DNA from: Gadus chalcogrammus
Lineage: Eukaryota > Chordata > Actinopteri > Gadiformes > Gadidae
Assembly (NCBI RefSeq): GCF_026213295.1
Contig: NC_079412.1
Location: 18,662,284 to 18,726,283 of the forward strand
Length of the DNA: 64,000 nucleotides
Reading direction: 5' to 3'
The translations under genes were made by a program, and so were the position numbers. This document shows positions 53,179-64,000 of this stretch, one piece after another. Numbering within the stretch: position 1 is the stretch's first letter; each line of letters starts with the position of its first letter. The notes under the pieces were generated by a model. It had not been told where the DNA came from, did not search any database, and saw only the letters and a program-made list of their open reading frames with translations.

Positions 53179-55070
53179 ACTTTGATATTATATCCTTTAT
53201 AACTTTTAAATGAAATAAATCGGAGTCTCTCAAAATTCATAATAATGAATTGAATCTGGATCATTAATGAACACAGAAACAATATATTCAGTTTGTAGCA
53301 TTGTCAAATATGTCCATTGATTTAGTATGCTGGCTGTTAATTTTGACTCCACCACACAAACCCCCTCATCATAAGTCCATCGTTAGATGAACTACACTCA
53401 AGTGGTCTCCGCCAGGGCTTCATTAACAGACGGTCCCGGGTCCCTCTTGGTTGTAACCGTCAGAACCCAGTCCTCTGACAGTGAAGGGGAATGTTCATCC
53501 ACATGCGGGATGTATTTATATTTAATTAGATTATTTGCCTGTGTCGCCGCATTCAATCAAGCGATAACACTGGAAACAAGTGGTCAGTGGGTAACATAGA
53601 TTAAGAGGAACACCCCCTCACCCCCCACTTATCTCTGTCGTCTTTCCCAGCGAGTGCAGCCGTGCGGCCATTGTTGTTATTGATAGGGGACCCCGGACCA
53701 TGGCGCCTGATGGATCTCTTCATTGAGAGTTGTTTGTTTACGCAGATGCTGTGTCTCTTCACCTGTCCACTGGATGGGGGAGGGGGGGGGTAGGGAGATG
53801 GGTGACGTGAAATATTCCTATTTCAAGTCATGATTCAAAAAAGGCTTGGTAATCATTTGAAAACGGTAAAAACGCAGTATGAGATCCTATTTTTTTGGGG
53901 ACTAATTATTGAGGATCTTTGAACGTATTACAGAGGCAATGTCGTTAATATAAATCGTTTAAACACGTCCTCATTGAATGCAAACGATGATTACAATATT
54001 GATTTATGATTTCAGGTGGTCTCAATGACATCCTACCAGGCACATAGACCACACTGAACTGGACGGTGAACGTGTTGAGGCCATGGGGATGGGGTGGCGG
54101 GGTTCAGCACTGTTGTGGCGTTCTCCCGTCTTCCGATTGATTTTTTTCAAGACATTTTATATTTGTGTTTCGGAGAGATGTAACACACAATGATGTCGGC
54201 AATGCTGAATTCAGCTGGACATTTAATATTCCCCCTTTTTTGCTTCCTTATCTCAGTGGGTCATTAAGAGCCAATGTGTTTCAGATTAGTCTTGTTGACG
54301 CATTCGACAATATTTCAAACATATTTCCCTGAGGACATTTCTTTAACGAAATATCAGTATCAGCTATCTAATGCGGCGCCATATTATCCAATGTCCAGTT
54401 TTAAGAACATGACTACTCCAAAAGAAATCTGTCCTATTCAACCTAGCCATTTTGTTGTACTAGCGAATATCGTCCATCTAAAATCACTGCAGTGCGCTTC
54501 CATCAAAACACTCATTACCCCAGGCTCAAATAGTTAAAGGACGTATGCATACTGACAAATCAAACCGTTGAGATTGTACCCCTACTCTGTGTGTGAGGTG
54601 ATGCGTCTCATACAAAGAACATTGCTCTTCTGTTTGTTTCTGTCTCATACACAAGAATATGGTTCTTGTGTTTGTATCTGTCTCATACCCGAGAATATTG
54701 TATTTGTGTGCATCGGTTTATATTCCTTACAGGCCACCATGGTTTGATTCGGCACGGCCAGGAGCGCCAATGGATAAAGGCCAGAGGTGATGGCAGGGTT
54801 ACACAACCCAAGGGAGGGGGGGAGGGGTAGGCAGCAATGGCAATTCATCATCCCTGCATAGGGGGGAGGTCAGGCTAAGTCCCAGAGAAGTCGCCCGCAC
54901 TATGGGGGTCCTCACGCCATACAACACCGGAGGTCTTCACGCCGATGGTGACGATGAGCTAACCAACACACAACCCCAGCCCCCCCTCCATGGCCCAGAG
55001 GACTTATTTCAGGGGAATGTCGAATTTGAGTCTTTTTGAGAAACAGCAGCGTATGATGTCAAGGAAGAAA
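53179..55070. other. AT-rich non-coding stretch, nothing recognised
   Basis: No credible exon. Short tandem similarity around 54595-54710 (CTGTCTCATACACAAGAATAT and CTGTCTCATACCCGAGAATAT) is noted, and G-rich runs occur at 53775-53790 and 54815-54830. Confidence 0.5.
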
Positions 55071-55133
55071 CCCCCCCCCCCCCCCCCCCCCCCCACCCCC
55101 CCCACCCCCACCCCCCCCCCCCCCCCCCCCCCC
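55071..55133. repeat. C homopolymer tract with three A interruptions
   Basis: Sixty-three bases of C with isolated A. It is Gly-rich on the minus strand and likely unreliable in length. Confidence 0.95.
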
Positions 55134-55420
55134 AACCACACACACATCACCTGCTGACGGCCAACAAAAGAGGACCCTTAAACGTGAAAACTGGCAAGCG
55201 GGCAGGGGAATTAGCAGAGGAGCAGCAGCAGAGTGCTCCCACAAAGAAGGAAGGAGCAGGAGAATAAACTCAGTGGTTCACGGGTGTGAAATAAGTTGGG
55301 TCTGTGATTACCTTTTAAAGCGCGGGGTACATCGCTAAATTCACTGTGACGTCCGTGACCTTCTCCTTCCTTGTAAGCTGTCTCGCCCTGTGACAGCACC
55401 TGTCTTGTCAGCATCAAGGC

Positions 55421-55650
55421 ACTCTCTGCTGAAACATGTCCCATCCAGCCAATGGCTTGCCTATACCCGCATCAAGGCACTCTCTGTTGAAACATGTCCC
55501 ATCCAGCCAATGGCTTGGCCTATACCCGCCATCAAGGCACTCTCTGTTGAAACATGTCCCATCCAGCCAATGGCTTGGCCTATACCAGCCTCAAGGCACT
55601 GAATGTTGAAACAGGTCCCTGTTCAGCCAATGGCTTGGCCCCAAAGCCAT
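55421..55650. repeat. Tandem repeat with a unit of about 60 bp, 4 units
   Basis: Units begin CATCAAGGCACTCTCTG and end CCAATGGCTTGGCCTATACC. The first three are nearly identical and the fourth is diverged. The frame at 55390-55602 stays open through the repeats by chance of unit length. Confidence 0.92.
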
Positions 55651-55756
55651 TTAGAGAGAGAGTTGCGTCAACGGAAGTCAAGATGCTTGTCACGTGGTTG
55701 ACGTAGATTTCAGATAGTTTGATTAGGGCAATTTGAAAATCATTAGAACGTTTAAT

Positions 55757-56209
55757 CAGGGGTCTCAAACTGGCGGCCCCGGGGGCCAATTGAGGCCCGC
55801 AGGATGATATTTTGTGGCACCCCTACATGAACATCAAATTGAAGTGTTAGTGCGGCCCCCACATTGTTGTCAAACGCACATTTTTGCTGAGTGGCTTGCC
55901 ACACTTTTTTATCACTTGTGATAGGGCAACCAGATGTCCCGGTTTTGCCGGGACAGTCCCAATTTTGAGTTGCGTGTCTTGAGTCCCGACAAGAGCCAAA
56001 GGACGCTAAAATGTCCCGGTTTCCACCAACCACTATGAAATGTCCCCTGTTGTCAGCGATTACATAGCCACGTGATCTAATTATAGCCCGATCTTTAACT
56101 TAGATTGGGTCAGTTGTGCTCTTTTTTTCTGTGCAATATTTGATGCGGCCAAGCCTGACCCAGGCTCTACCTTCGGCAGCCCCCAGGTAAGTTGAGTTTG
56201 AGAACCCTG
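55757..56209. mobile_element. hAT-like non-autonomous DNA transposon, 453 bp
   Basis: The left end is CAGGGGTCTCAAACT and the right end AGTTTGAGAACCCTG, inverted repeats with one mismatch. Flanks CGTTTAAT (55749-55756) and GTTTAAAT (56210-56217) resemble an 8-bp target duplication with one slip. This fits a hAT/Charlie-type MITE. Inside, ATGTCCCGGTTTTGCCGGGA and related CCCGGTTT motifs (55930-56030) may belong to another nested element. No transposase frame is present. Confidence 0.75.
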
Positions 56210-56759
56210 GTTTAAATAGAGGAAGAGCTGTGATTTCTGGTGATCTGGTGAGTCAATAAGTACATTGATATACAACAAAACGTTGTTATTTTTTAAAGTA
56301 GAATTTGCTATTAGAGAATTGGTGTGAAAAGCCAGCATTACCTGCCTTGTGACAAATTTACATTGCCTTCGTTTGAGAGCTTATTTCTGTTTATTGCTTT
56401 GAATTCCTTGATTTTTAATGACGTTTTCTAACTTGTAGAAACTTCGTTTCTGATGTTTTTTTATATTCTTAGAGGAAGGGGAAGAGAGGCTCAACACTTC
56501 TTTAATTCATAGCGGTTTCAGTAAATCCATGGTCATTTAGGGCCTACAGAGTCTTCAGTAGTTGATGACTAATGTTATCTTGATGACTTTAATAGAAGAA
56601 GAGTCACAGGTGACTGGCAAGTATGATTGCCAACTGACAGCACGATGGGTCAAAGAACTAGCAACAGCAGCAGCATGATGATGCTGTTAAGTGTGTTGTT
56701 TTCGATAAATCAATTGCAAATAAATGGAATAAAATGAATCTTCTCTCTTTCTGGTTAAA

Positions 56760-57044
56760 TTCTTATGCACCTTGCCCATAATAATATAAACATGGGTACA
56801 TATTATGTATTCAAATTCAAAACAACTTTAGTTAATATGTAATAAGACCTTATTATATATGCTTATTAACATTATATTTGTGTATAAGACTATCCATAGT
56901 GTTAATAATAACATAATAAACATGTTTATTGTGAGATTATAAGACCTTATATATAGAGCACTTATAGAAGTTGTCCAAACTATTTTATGATTGCTTAATA
57001 ACATTAATAATGGTCTTATATATAATATGAGATTCTGATAGTTG
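56760..57044. repeat. AT-rich repeat, left part, interrupted by a MITE
   Basis: Contains ATAAGACCTTAT-type inverted motifs and TTAATAATAACATAATAAAC, typical of AT-rich fish MITEs. It appears to continue on the right side of the TTAA MITE at 57572. Confidence 0.5.
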
Positions 57045-57571
57045 TTAAAGGGGACCTATTATGCTTTTCTGACTTTTATGATCTACAAACGTGTTATAAT
57101 GATTGATAGTCATGTTTAACCATACACAAAAAACGGATGTAGATTTTCGGGAAACTCTTTCCTCTCATCTGGGCGCTTACAGCCTTTCTCTGTCACGCTC
57201 GGTTTCGTCCTTCTCCGCCCCCTCGCCCCCCTCCTGCCAACCCAACTCCATTGTGATTGGTTACCTTCCTTGATGAGGCGCTGGCGGGGATGGGCCAATT
57301 TGACCAGGCCTAATATGGGGGGCGTGGCAGGAATGCCTTCTACGTAGTATGAGTTTACCGGAAATGTGAACAAGTTGCATCGCAAACGTTTGTTCCCGAC
57401 TGTTTAAGTGTCCTGCACAGCCACCCCCAGGACTGTCAGCAGGGAATGAACGTCGAAATGCATGTACTTCATATTTGACACCTTTAGTATGGTTATAACA
57501 TGACTATCAATCATTATAACAACGTTTATAGGTCATAAAAGGTCGAAAAAGCATAACTAGGTCCCCTTTAA
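57045..57571. mobile_element. TTAA-flanked non-autonomous DNA transposon (piggyBac-like MITE), 519 bp
   Basis: TTAA target sites lie at 57045-57048 and 57568-57571. The left end reads AGGGGACCTATTATGC and the right end GCATAACTAGGTCCCCT. Subterminal inverted repeats, TTATAATGATTGATAGTCAT (57094-57113) and its reverse complement ATGACTATCAATCATTATAA (57501-57520), support one element. No transposase is encoded. The GC-rich centre contains only the short frame 57116-57385, which is not a known protein. Confidence 0.85.
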
Positions 57572-57860
57572 TAAACGCATTTACGCTATTATTTCATTGT
57601 TAAACCTTTACTAAGCATTTTTTATGACGTATTAAGGTTAATAAATCCTTTATTAAACGACCAATTATGCATTTTGCAGGCACGGGATCTAAAGTGGGAA
57701 CCAATGCTTATTAAGGTTAATAAGTCCTTTATTAAACTGCTAATTATGCATTTTGCAGGTACGGGATCCAAAGTGGGAACAATGCTTATTAATGTTAATA
57801 AGTCAGTAATAATAACAGTTAATGAGTACTATATATTATCAAGATTGAAGATTTAAAAGG
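57572..57860. repeat. AT-rich repeat, right part, with a 78-79 bp tandem duplication
   Basis: Units at 57631-57709 and 57710-57787 share ATTAAGGTTAATAA, TTATGCATTTTGCAGG and CGGGATC..AAAGTGGGAAC. A third partial unit starts at 57788. Probably part of the same AT-rich repeat as 56760-57044. Confidence 0.75.
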
Positions 57861-58287
57861 TCAAATTAAAAATACATATACCATAAATACAATGGCGGTG
57901 AAGCCCATCTTTTGAATATATATATTTTTTTTCAATTTTAAAAACTTCAGAGCGTATTCTTGAACCTCAACATTTAAAAATACGGACTAGACAAATCCGA
58001 GTTCAGCTTCCCCATGGCCTCGGGATCGTTAAGAATTCTTCTGGCGGGTCTTTCTTGTTACTGTATAAAGAAACACAAAGAACCTGACCACAATAGACAG
58101 TTAGCAGACAGGTTACAATAAGCATTAAGCCGTTTTAGACATGGATTCATGACAGAACTGTTAGAATTAGATACGTTTGGTTACCTAGTTTCATATGATA
58201 GCATAAGCTAAACGTTAGCTCAAATGTAGCACGCCAAAGCCTCTGAAAGAAAGTGATGTAAGCAAAAAACGTCGCTAGCAAACAAAC

Positions 58288-58329
<42 letters not shown>

Positions 58330-58384
58330 ATATATATATATATATGGATATATATTTATCTACATGTATATGTATCTGTATCTG

Positions 58385-58433
<49 letters not shown>

Positions 58434-58440
58434 GGATATA
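58288..58440. repeat. TA-rich microsatellite (right copy)
   Basis: The counterpart of 271-430, with one GGATAT block fewer and a different TA count. This is a normal allelic-type length difference. Confidence 0.95.
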
Positions 58441-60586
58441 TCTTTTTTTTGTATATAAATCTTTTCTCTCTTTACAACGCACTATGTACCCCAACAAATT
58501 CATCAAATAAATCCTGAATAAACTCAGAAACATGAATAGGGATTCTTTCAGGCGGTTCTTCTGTGCCCTTTCCTCTGTGTGGTCCTTGCTTAAAGCATAG
58601 AGCATAAAGCCTCCACCGCGGTCTGCTGTTCTGCATGGGGAGGCTCCAATCGCTCTGAGGAAGTTGTTCCGATGTACGCTTCCCCCCCTGGCACAGAGAG
58701 GAGAAAAAAATGGTTGGCCCAAATCAGCAGGAGCAATTGAACCATGGTCAAAGATTACAACGACAAAAAAATACATGAGGTAATCATATTCAAACTCTGC
58801 ATTCGTATTTATTCCCAAGCAAAGAAGGCACCAGTGGGCAGCTTAATGTTTGGTCTATTACAAATAAGGCCCAGGTAAAGGTTGCCATACCCAGGGACCC
58901 AGGGTCAACAGCTTTTGCTGCTGATGTTTACCGAAGAAAGAGAGGGGCATCAGTTACTGAAGGGACTGGAATTGTAAAAAGTTGTCTCATGTTGTTGGTT
59001 GTTACTAATATACACTAACATGATTACTCATATAATACAGTAATAGAATACATGTAGGCTACTTTTATAATACAATACTGTAATACTTTAGTATTAAGTA
59101 TGATTCCCCCTTTTAGCCTGATTTATTTGTATTTTATTTCACAACTTTATCTATTTGAACCTACCTTTTGTTTTCAATCACACTTGGGTCTTCCAACGTC
59201 TCTCCCTTTGCCATCAATACAAAACTAGTTGAGCTGTAACATAATATACACAGGGAATAGGAAACACAATCACAAAGCCTCAAACCATAAGTTGCGTTTG
59301 GTTTATGGTTAAGAAGTCTCTAAATCAATAGCAATGTATCACATGAATAGCTCTCTTCCTTAGCATTGTGTAAAGGTTTATTATTGTAGTGCCTATCCTC
59401 TTTTCACCGCCTCCATCCACCACTCTCCCATCACACAGTTATATTTAACTTATGAAGAAGCCTTTATCTCTAACTCCACAACGTTGGATGAAGGGGCATT
59501 AAGGAAGGGATCCTGACCTGTAGCCGTGCCCTAAATCGACTTATATGGGGGTAATACACTTACAGGCTTTAATGCACATTTTAACCTGATTCAGATGTGC
59601 TGATAATCTACAATCTGATTATTGAAACGTCTTACCTTTTAAAAGTGCATCACAAACGGTCTTTTGCGCAACACCAATAAGTTGCTATTAGGAGCTTCAC
59701 TATTCCAGGAACATTTGAGTGGCTCCACGATCAGCCATTGCTGCAAAAACTAACTGTCAATTGGAGCAAACTGAGATGACACGACCCTCGCCCTAAATGG
59801 CTCTGGTGTAGCCAAATCTGCATCATGTCACACACTGTTGAAACATGCTCAGCCAATGGCTCAGCCGACGGCGCAATTAGTGCGGTGGTCCACTTCTCAA
59901 GCACCAATCGGAAACTCCTATCAGGCTTGTACATCAGAATGCATCATGGGAACATTTTGCTAGTGATAATGCCATATTGAGAGGACTGGATTGTAGTTGT
60001 AGTTTAGTAAATCAACGTAAACAGACTGTGACAAAGGCTAATGAAAACTTTGTTTTGCCACGTCTCGCATGAGAAACACTGTTGCCGTTTTAAACACAAT
60101 AATATATCCCCATAATGACAAATCACTTTACGTTTAATTACTAAACCATGACCAGAAAACCATTACGGCCAACATAATAACTAACATCCTAATGCTCCTA
60201 TGCTCCAGCAAAGCTGGCCTTCACTGTGCTGTGAGGTGACGAGGCGCGAGCTCAGGTGCATGTCGGCACAGCTCTTTTGTTTATGTTCTGCATGCCTTTT
60301 TCCCCAGCTCGATCATTTCTGTCCTTCTGATGCTCAATTATATTAGTGCTCCTCTGTAAGCCACTGCGGTAAGTGTTTTCCCCAATTTAAAAAAATAGAG
60401 GATTTTATTTATCCCCTGCTTGACTTCACAGGAGCAGGTCGATAAAGCCGCTCATCTCAGTCCCTCATAGAGACCTCTTTGTGCTCGGGAACCAGAGAGA
60501 CGGATGTCTGTAATGAGTTTGGCACATTCAGGCCACATGTGTCACGCAGACAGATGTAATCAAAGGCAGTATATAAATATATATAT

Positions 60587-60632
60587 ACACACACGCACAC
60601 ACACACACACACGCACACGCACACGCACACGC

Positions 60633-60723
<91 letters not shown>
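60587..60723. repeat. CA microsatellite (right copy)
   Basis: The counterpart of 2581-2714, with small differences in the CACGCA-interrupted part. Confidence 0.95.
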
Positions 60724-60728
<5 letters not shown>

Positions 60729-61521
60729 TCCTTCCTCTCTTTCATCCATTTACGCTCCCAGTTCCAGAAGGCTGAGGTGGAAGAAGAAAGCCAGACAGAG
60801 TTGCAAGGCAGGACGGATTGTGTATTCCTCCCTCGCTCTATACAGTACTGTTGTTTTTTTAAATCTGGTTCATGGTATCAGCAGGTAAACATTTCCCCAG
60901 CCCTAATTGTACGGATTGGGGTCTGCGTTGCTATTTCGGGAGCGTGCGGTGCTGTGTTCTATGTCGGGGAATGCTCTAGGTTCTCCGTCTTATAAAAATT
61001 GGATATCCCCCGGATTAGAAAGACAAGCTGCTGTTTCTGCTCAGATGAAAGTGCATGCAACCCTTTCATGTCACGAGAATAAATGTCGTATACTGCTGAC
61101 ATACATGTTTGTAAATAATTTGTGCTGCGCTTGAATCGCTCGGTTTAATATGATTAAAACGATGGGGAGGGGGAGGTAATGCAATTATGGAACCCCTAAC
61201 TGCGATTTTATGTCATTACCGGTTATTTTTCTTTATCTTTATTTTTTTACAAATACAATTCAAACACAGCAAGGTTATTGTATACATATGGTAAAAAGCA
61301 CACAATAGATTCTCTAAAATTGCAGAAATAGTCAAATTTACAGCACCATGATGGATGGCTTGTGAAATGGATAGAAGGTATCTTTTGATAGTGAAAATGT
61401 CATTCCCACCCAGATAGCTTGAGGGAGTCATAACTGAATCATAACATAAATGTAATCAAACATGCCATTACTCAATAGCTGTATACAGTGTTCCCCCATG
61501 TCACACCTCTCTTTCGTTTTT

Positions 61522-61605
61522 CCCTCTCTCTCTCCCCGTCTCTCGCTCTTTCTCTCTCTCATCTCTCTCCTGCTGCCCCCTCTAAATCTCTCTCTCCCTG
61601 CCTCT

Positions 61606-61646
<41 letters not shown>

Positions 61647-61683
61647 AGACACACACAGTAGCATCTCTCTCTCCCTCTCTATC
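61522..61683. repeat. CT-rich microsatellite (right copy)
   Basis: The counterpart of 3512-3673 in the right arm of the long direct repeat. Confidence 0.95.
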
Positions 61684-64000
61684 TCGCACATCTTGCAGCG
61701 CACCACCCTACCTCTCTTTATCACTCTTGCTCTTATAGTGCATCCCTCCAGCTCCTTTCATTCCTCTATAAACAGTGAGGCAGGAGCAGGGTTGGCAGCT
61801 GTCACACTGAGGTTATATTACAGGAGCAGATGAGAACATTAGATATTCTACGGCTTGGTTATCACAAGCTAGTGGTAGCTCGGTGCTGAAAGAAGTGTAC
61901 TGTTGTTAAAAGACAAAAACACCTACAACTGATCCCCACCAAGGATAGTTTTTTTTTACAAATGAAAAGTAACAAAGTAATGAATGTTTATTAATATTAT
62001 TATTAGTTTCTTTTTTTTCTTTTGTTATTATTATCAATGGAACTACCTTAGAACTGTTTTTTGATCCAATAAACATTCATACAATTGATGGAAACCGTAT
62101 GTTTTCCTTCAACAATTTGCTGTTGGTCCTTGAAGCCACCGAAATCTGGGAGGCAACTTATGAGCATTCTGCTGCAGGTCATCTGTATAGGGCATCTTGG
62201 CAACCAAGAATATTTTCACGTCTGGCAGAGCTAGCAGCTATCTGTTGTACTCCATTTATTTCAATGTACAGGCTTGAGGCCGTGAGCAGAAAGTATCCCC
62301 CTCCATCTCTGTTTCTCAACCTGCTCTAGGTTAGGGCTCCAACATTCATATGAAGTGGCGCGTTGAGCATTGATTGAATATCAAGTAGGGCGGCCGTGCG
62401 GCATTCTTTGTTTATCGATAAATCCAAAATGAAATGAAATACAGCATTGTGGACTGTCAACGGACGGGCAAGCAATCAGGCAAACGGAAAGATAGAGAAG
62501 GCTTCATTGAAGAGTGCAGTCCTGGGCCACAGTTCACTTCTTCTTCCTCTTCTTCTTCTCCATTTCTTCACACTTTTAAGTGATTAATAACCTGGCATCT
62601 GAATAGTAGGGAATAAGGTGGCAGAATTGTTTTACAGAATTCTCCTGTTTGGTCTGTACTGTACCTTGCCCTTTCAGTCAACTCATACATGTAGTGTAAA
62701 CACAATTGAACCAGAAAGATATGTTGAAATTGCTATTTCCCCTCTGTGGCGTTTAGCTTTATAATGTTTGCTAATGGCCAATTACCATCTCCGAGTAGAC
62801 TCGTCAGCTACAGCATACAAAGTGTTGCGTGAAATTATATGAAGGCGGGAAAGGAATCCTTCATAGGTTCACCCAAAGGTCTCTAGCATTAGTGACGTCT
62901 GAGTTATGAGCGACTGCGGCAAGCATCATGGGGTGGGATATCTGTGATGGATTTCTGCTTACCTAATCACACAATGAAAGCCGGCGCTCTTACATCAAAC
63001 ATAATGACGGCCTACAGCTCTCCACAGAAACATTGTGTTGGTCACAGCCCGCCTTTAAATAATAGGACAATACCTCCCGCCTGTCCCCTATGCTTTGTCA
63101 CAGGCTTCGTGCTCCCACACTAGTAATCATCTTTATGCCATGTTGGAAGCGTTAAACGTGGGCCAAACCGATATGCCGCATGCTTATGCTCGTATTTTTG
63201 GGTTGTATCTTTCCCCCGGTGTCGTGATTGTGCCAATCCCCTGGCCAAAGATAGCTTTGAAATATAGATTGTCGTTGACACAAGCAGACCTCTCATGGCA
63301 GACTTGGCTTTGGTTTTGCATTGAGTCGCTACCCGCTCCCAGTTTCTGTTCCCCGTTGGTTGTTGTCAGACGCACTGTGGTGCAAAGGGAAATGACTCCT
63401 CACTGACTTTCACAACGCCACCCCTCATGGAAGCAAAAGAGCCTTCCACTGGTTTCAGTTCAATTAAATTTGGCCATGTTAATAAGGCAAAAAAAATATT
63501 GCGCCGTGACATTTTGCGACGATGATTTTGTTTTTTTATTAGAAGGTCATGCTCAGTGGAAAGTGTTTCAGACACACACAAAAGTTGCACAGCAAAACAG
63601 TTTTCTAGTTCACCGTTTGATCCGTCTTCAGATGCACACGCGCGTTCTTAGGATCTTGCGTCGCACCAGACTGTGACAACACCATCCATTTGGGAAGAGG
63701 AATCCAATAAGTGGGAGTGGTGGAGTGATGGAGGACAGGGTCTGTGTGCACACTCCCTCAGGGCTCTATTTAGAAGGCAATAATAGAAATCAACAAAGGA
63801 GCTTCTAGCTCAGACGGAGCACCGTGTTGACAGTGCCTGGGTTCTGGCGTACGGGAGGCCTTTACACAACCCAAAATACACCAGGTCCTTCACAGCGCTG
63901 TGATCGCCTCTGATGGGAATAAGTGATATGTTCTACATTTCAGACCGCTGATTAGCCTGGAGCGCTGAGAAGCTGTACGGGTCTGCGGTAAAGAAATAAG

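Larger units (their letters stand above)
58017..64000. repeat. Right copy of the direct repeat of about 6 kb
   Basis: This is the near-identical partner of 1-5990 and runs off the right end of the window. Substitutions relative to the left copy look to be well below 1 percent by eye, in the range of heterozygosity in many marine fishes. It has the same TA, CA and CT microsatellites in the same order and no recognisable gene. Confidence 0.95.

Overview
This is a vertebrate, almost certainly teleost fish, genomic window that is nearly all non-coding. The evidence is one spliced exon of a group III metabotropic glutamate receptor (best match grm4) and fish-type transposon debris: a chromodomain Ty3/gypsy element, a non-LTR LINE tail, TTAA-flanked and hAT-like MITEs, and the common fish dispersed repeat with a TTAGCAGACGCT core. 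The very high density of CA, CT and homopolymer G/C tracts recalls gadid fishes, but that is only a guess from memory. I found no bacterial-type genes, operons, CRISPR arrays, tRNAs or rRNAs. Most open frames in the window are by-products of simple repeats.

Layout. 1-5990 is intergenic or intronic sequence with TA, CA and CT microsatellites. It recurs almost unchanged at 58017-64000, a direct repeat with about 58 kb spacing that runs off both ends. 6-26 kb is low-gene-content sequence with a TTAA-flanked MITE (6789-7302), a CT tract of about 640 bp (8.7-9.3 kb), a 37-bp minisatellite (11.1-11.5 kb), a GGT/GGA-rich tract (17.0-17.4 kb) and a minisatellite of about 48 bp (23.0-23.6 kb). The only confident coding exon is at 26237-26453. 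A dispersed fish repeat and a pair of LTR-element fragments joined head to head follow it (26.6-30.4 kb). From 30.4 to 46 kb there is apparent intron with a 100-N assembly gap (36401-36500), many microsatellites, a CpG-rich block (39.2-39.9 kb) and an old diverged tandem duplication (45.5-45.8 kb). 46-58 kb holds a palindromic MITE, a 22-bp minisatellite, a LINE fragment, a 60-bp tandem repeat, a hAT-like MITE and a TTAA MITE nested inside an AT-rich repeat.

The most interesting local signal is at the exon's 3' splice site. The polypyrimidine tract, the AG and the first 22 exon bases are tandemly duplicated about 72 bp apart. Using the upstream copy would add exactly 24 stop-free, in-frame codons to the ligand-binding domain. 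The second signal is the 58-kb-spaced repeat, either a very recent segmental duplication or a haplotype duplication in the assembly. I found no previously undescribed multi-gene system; the novelty here is structural.
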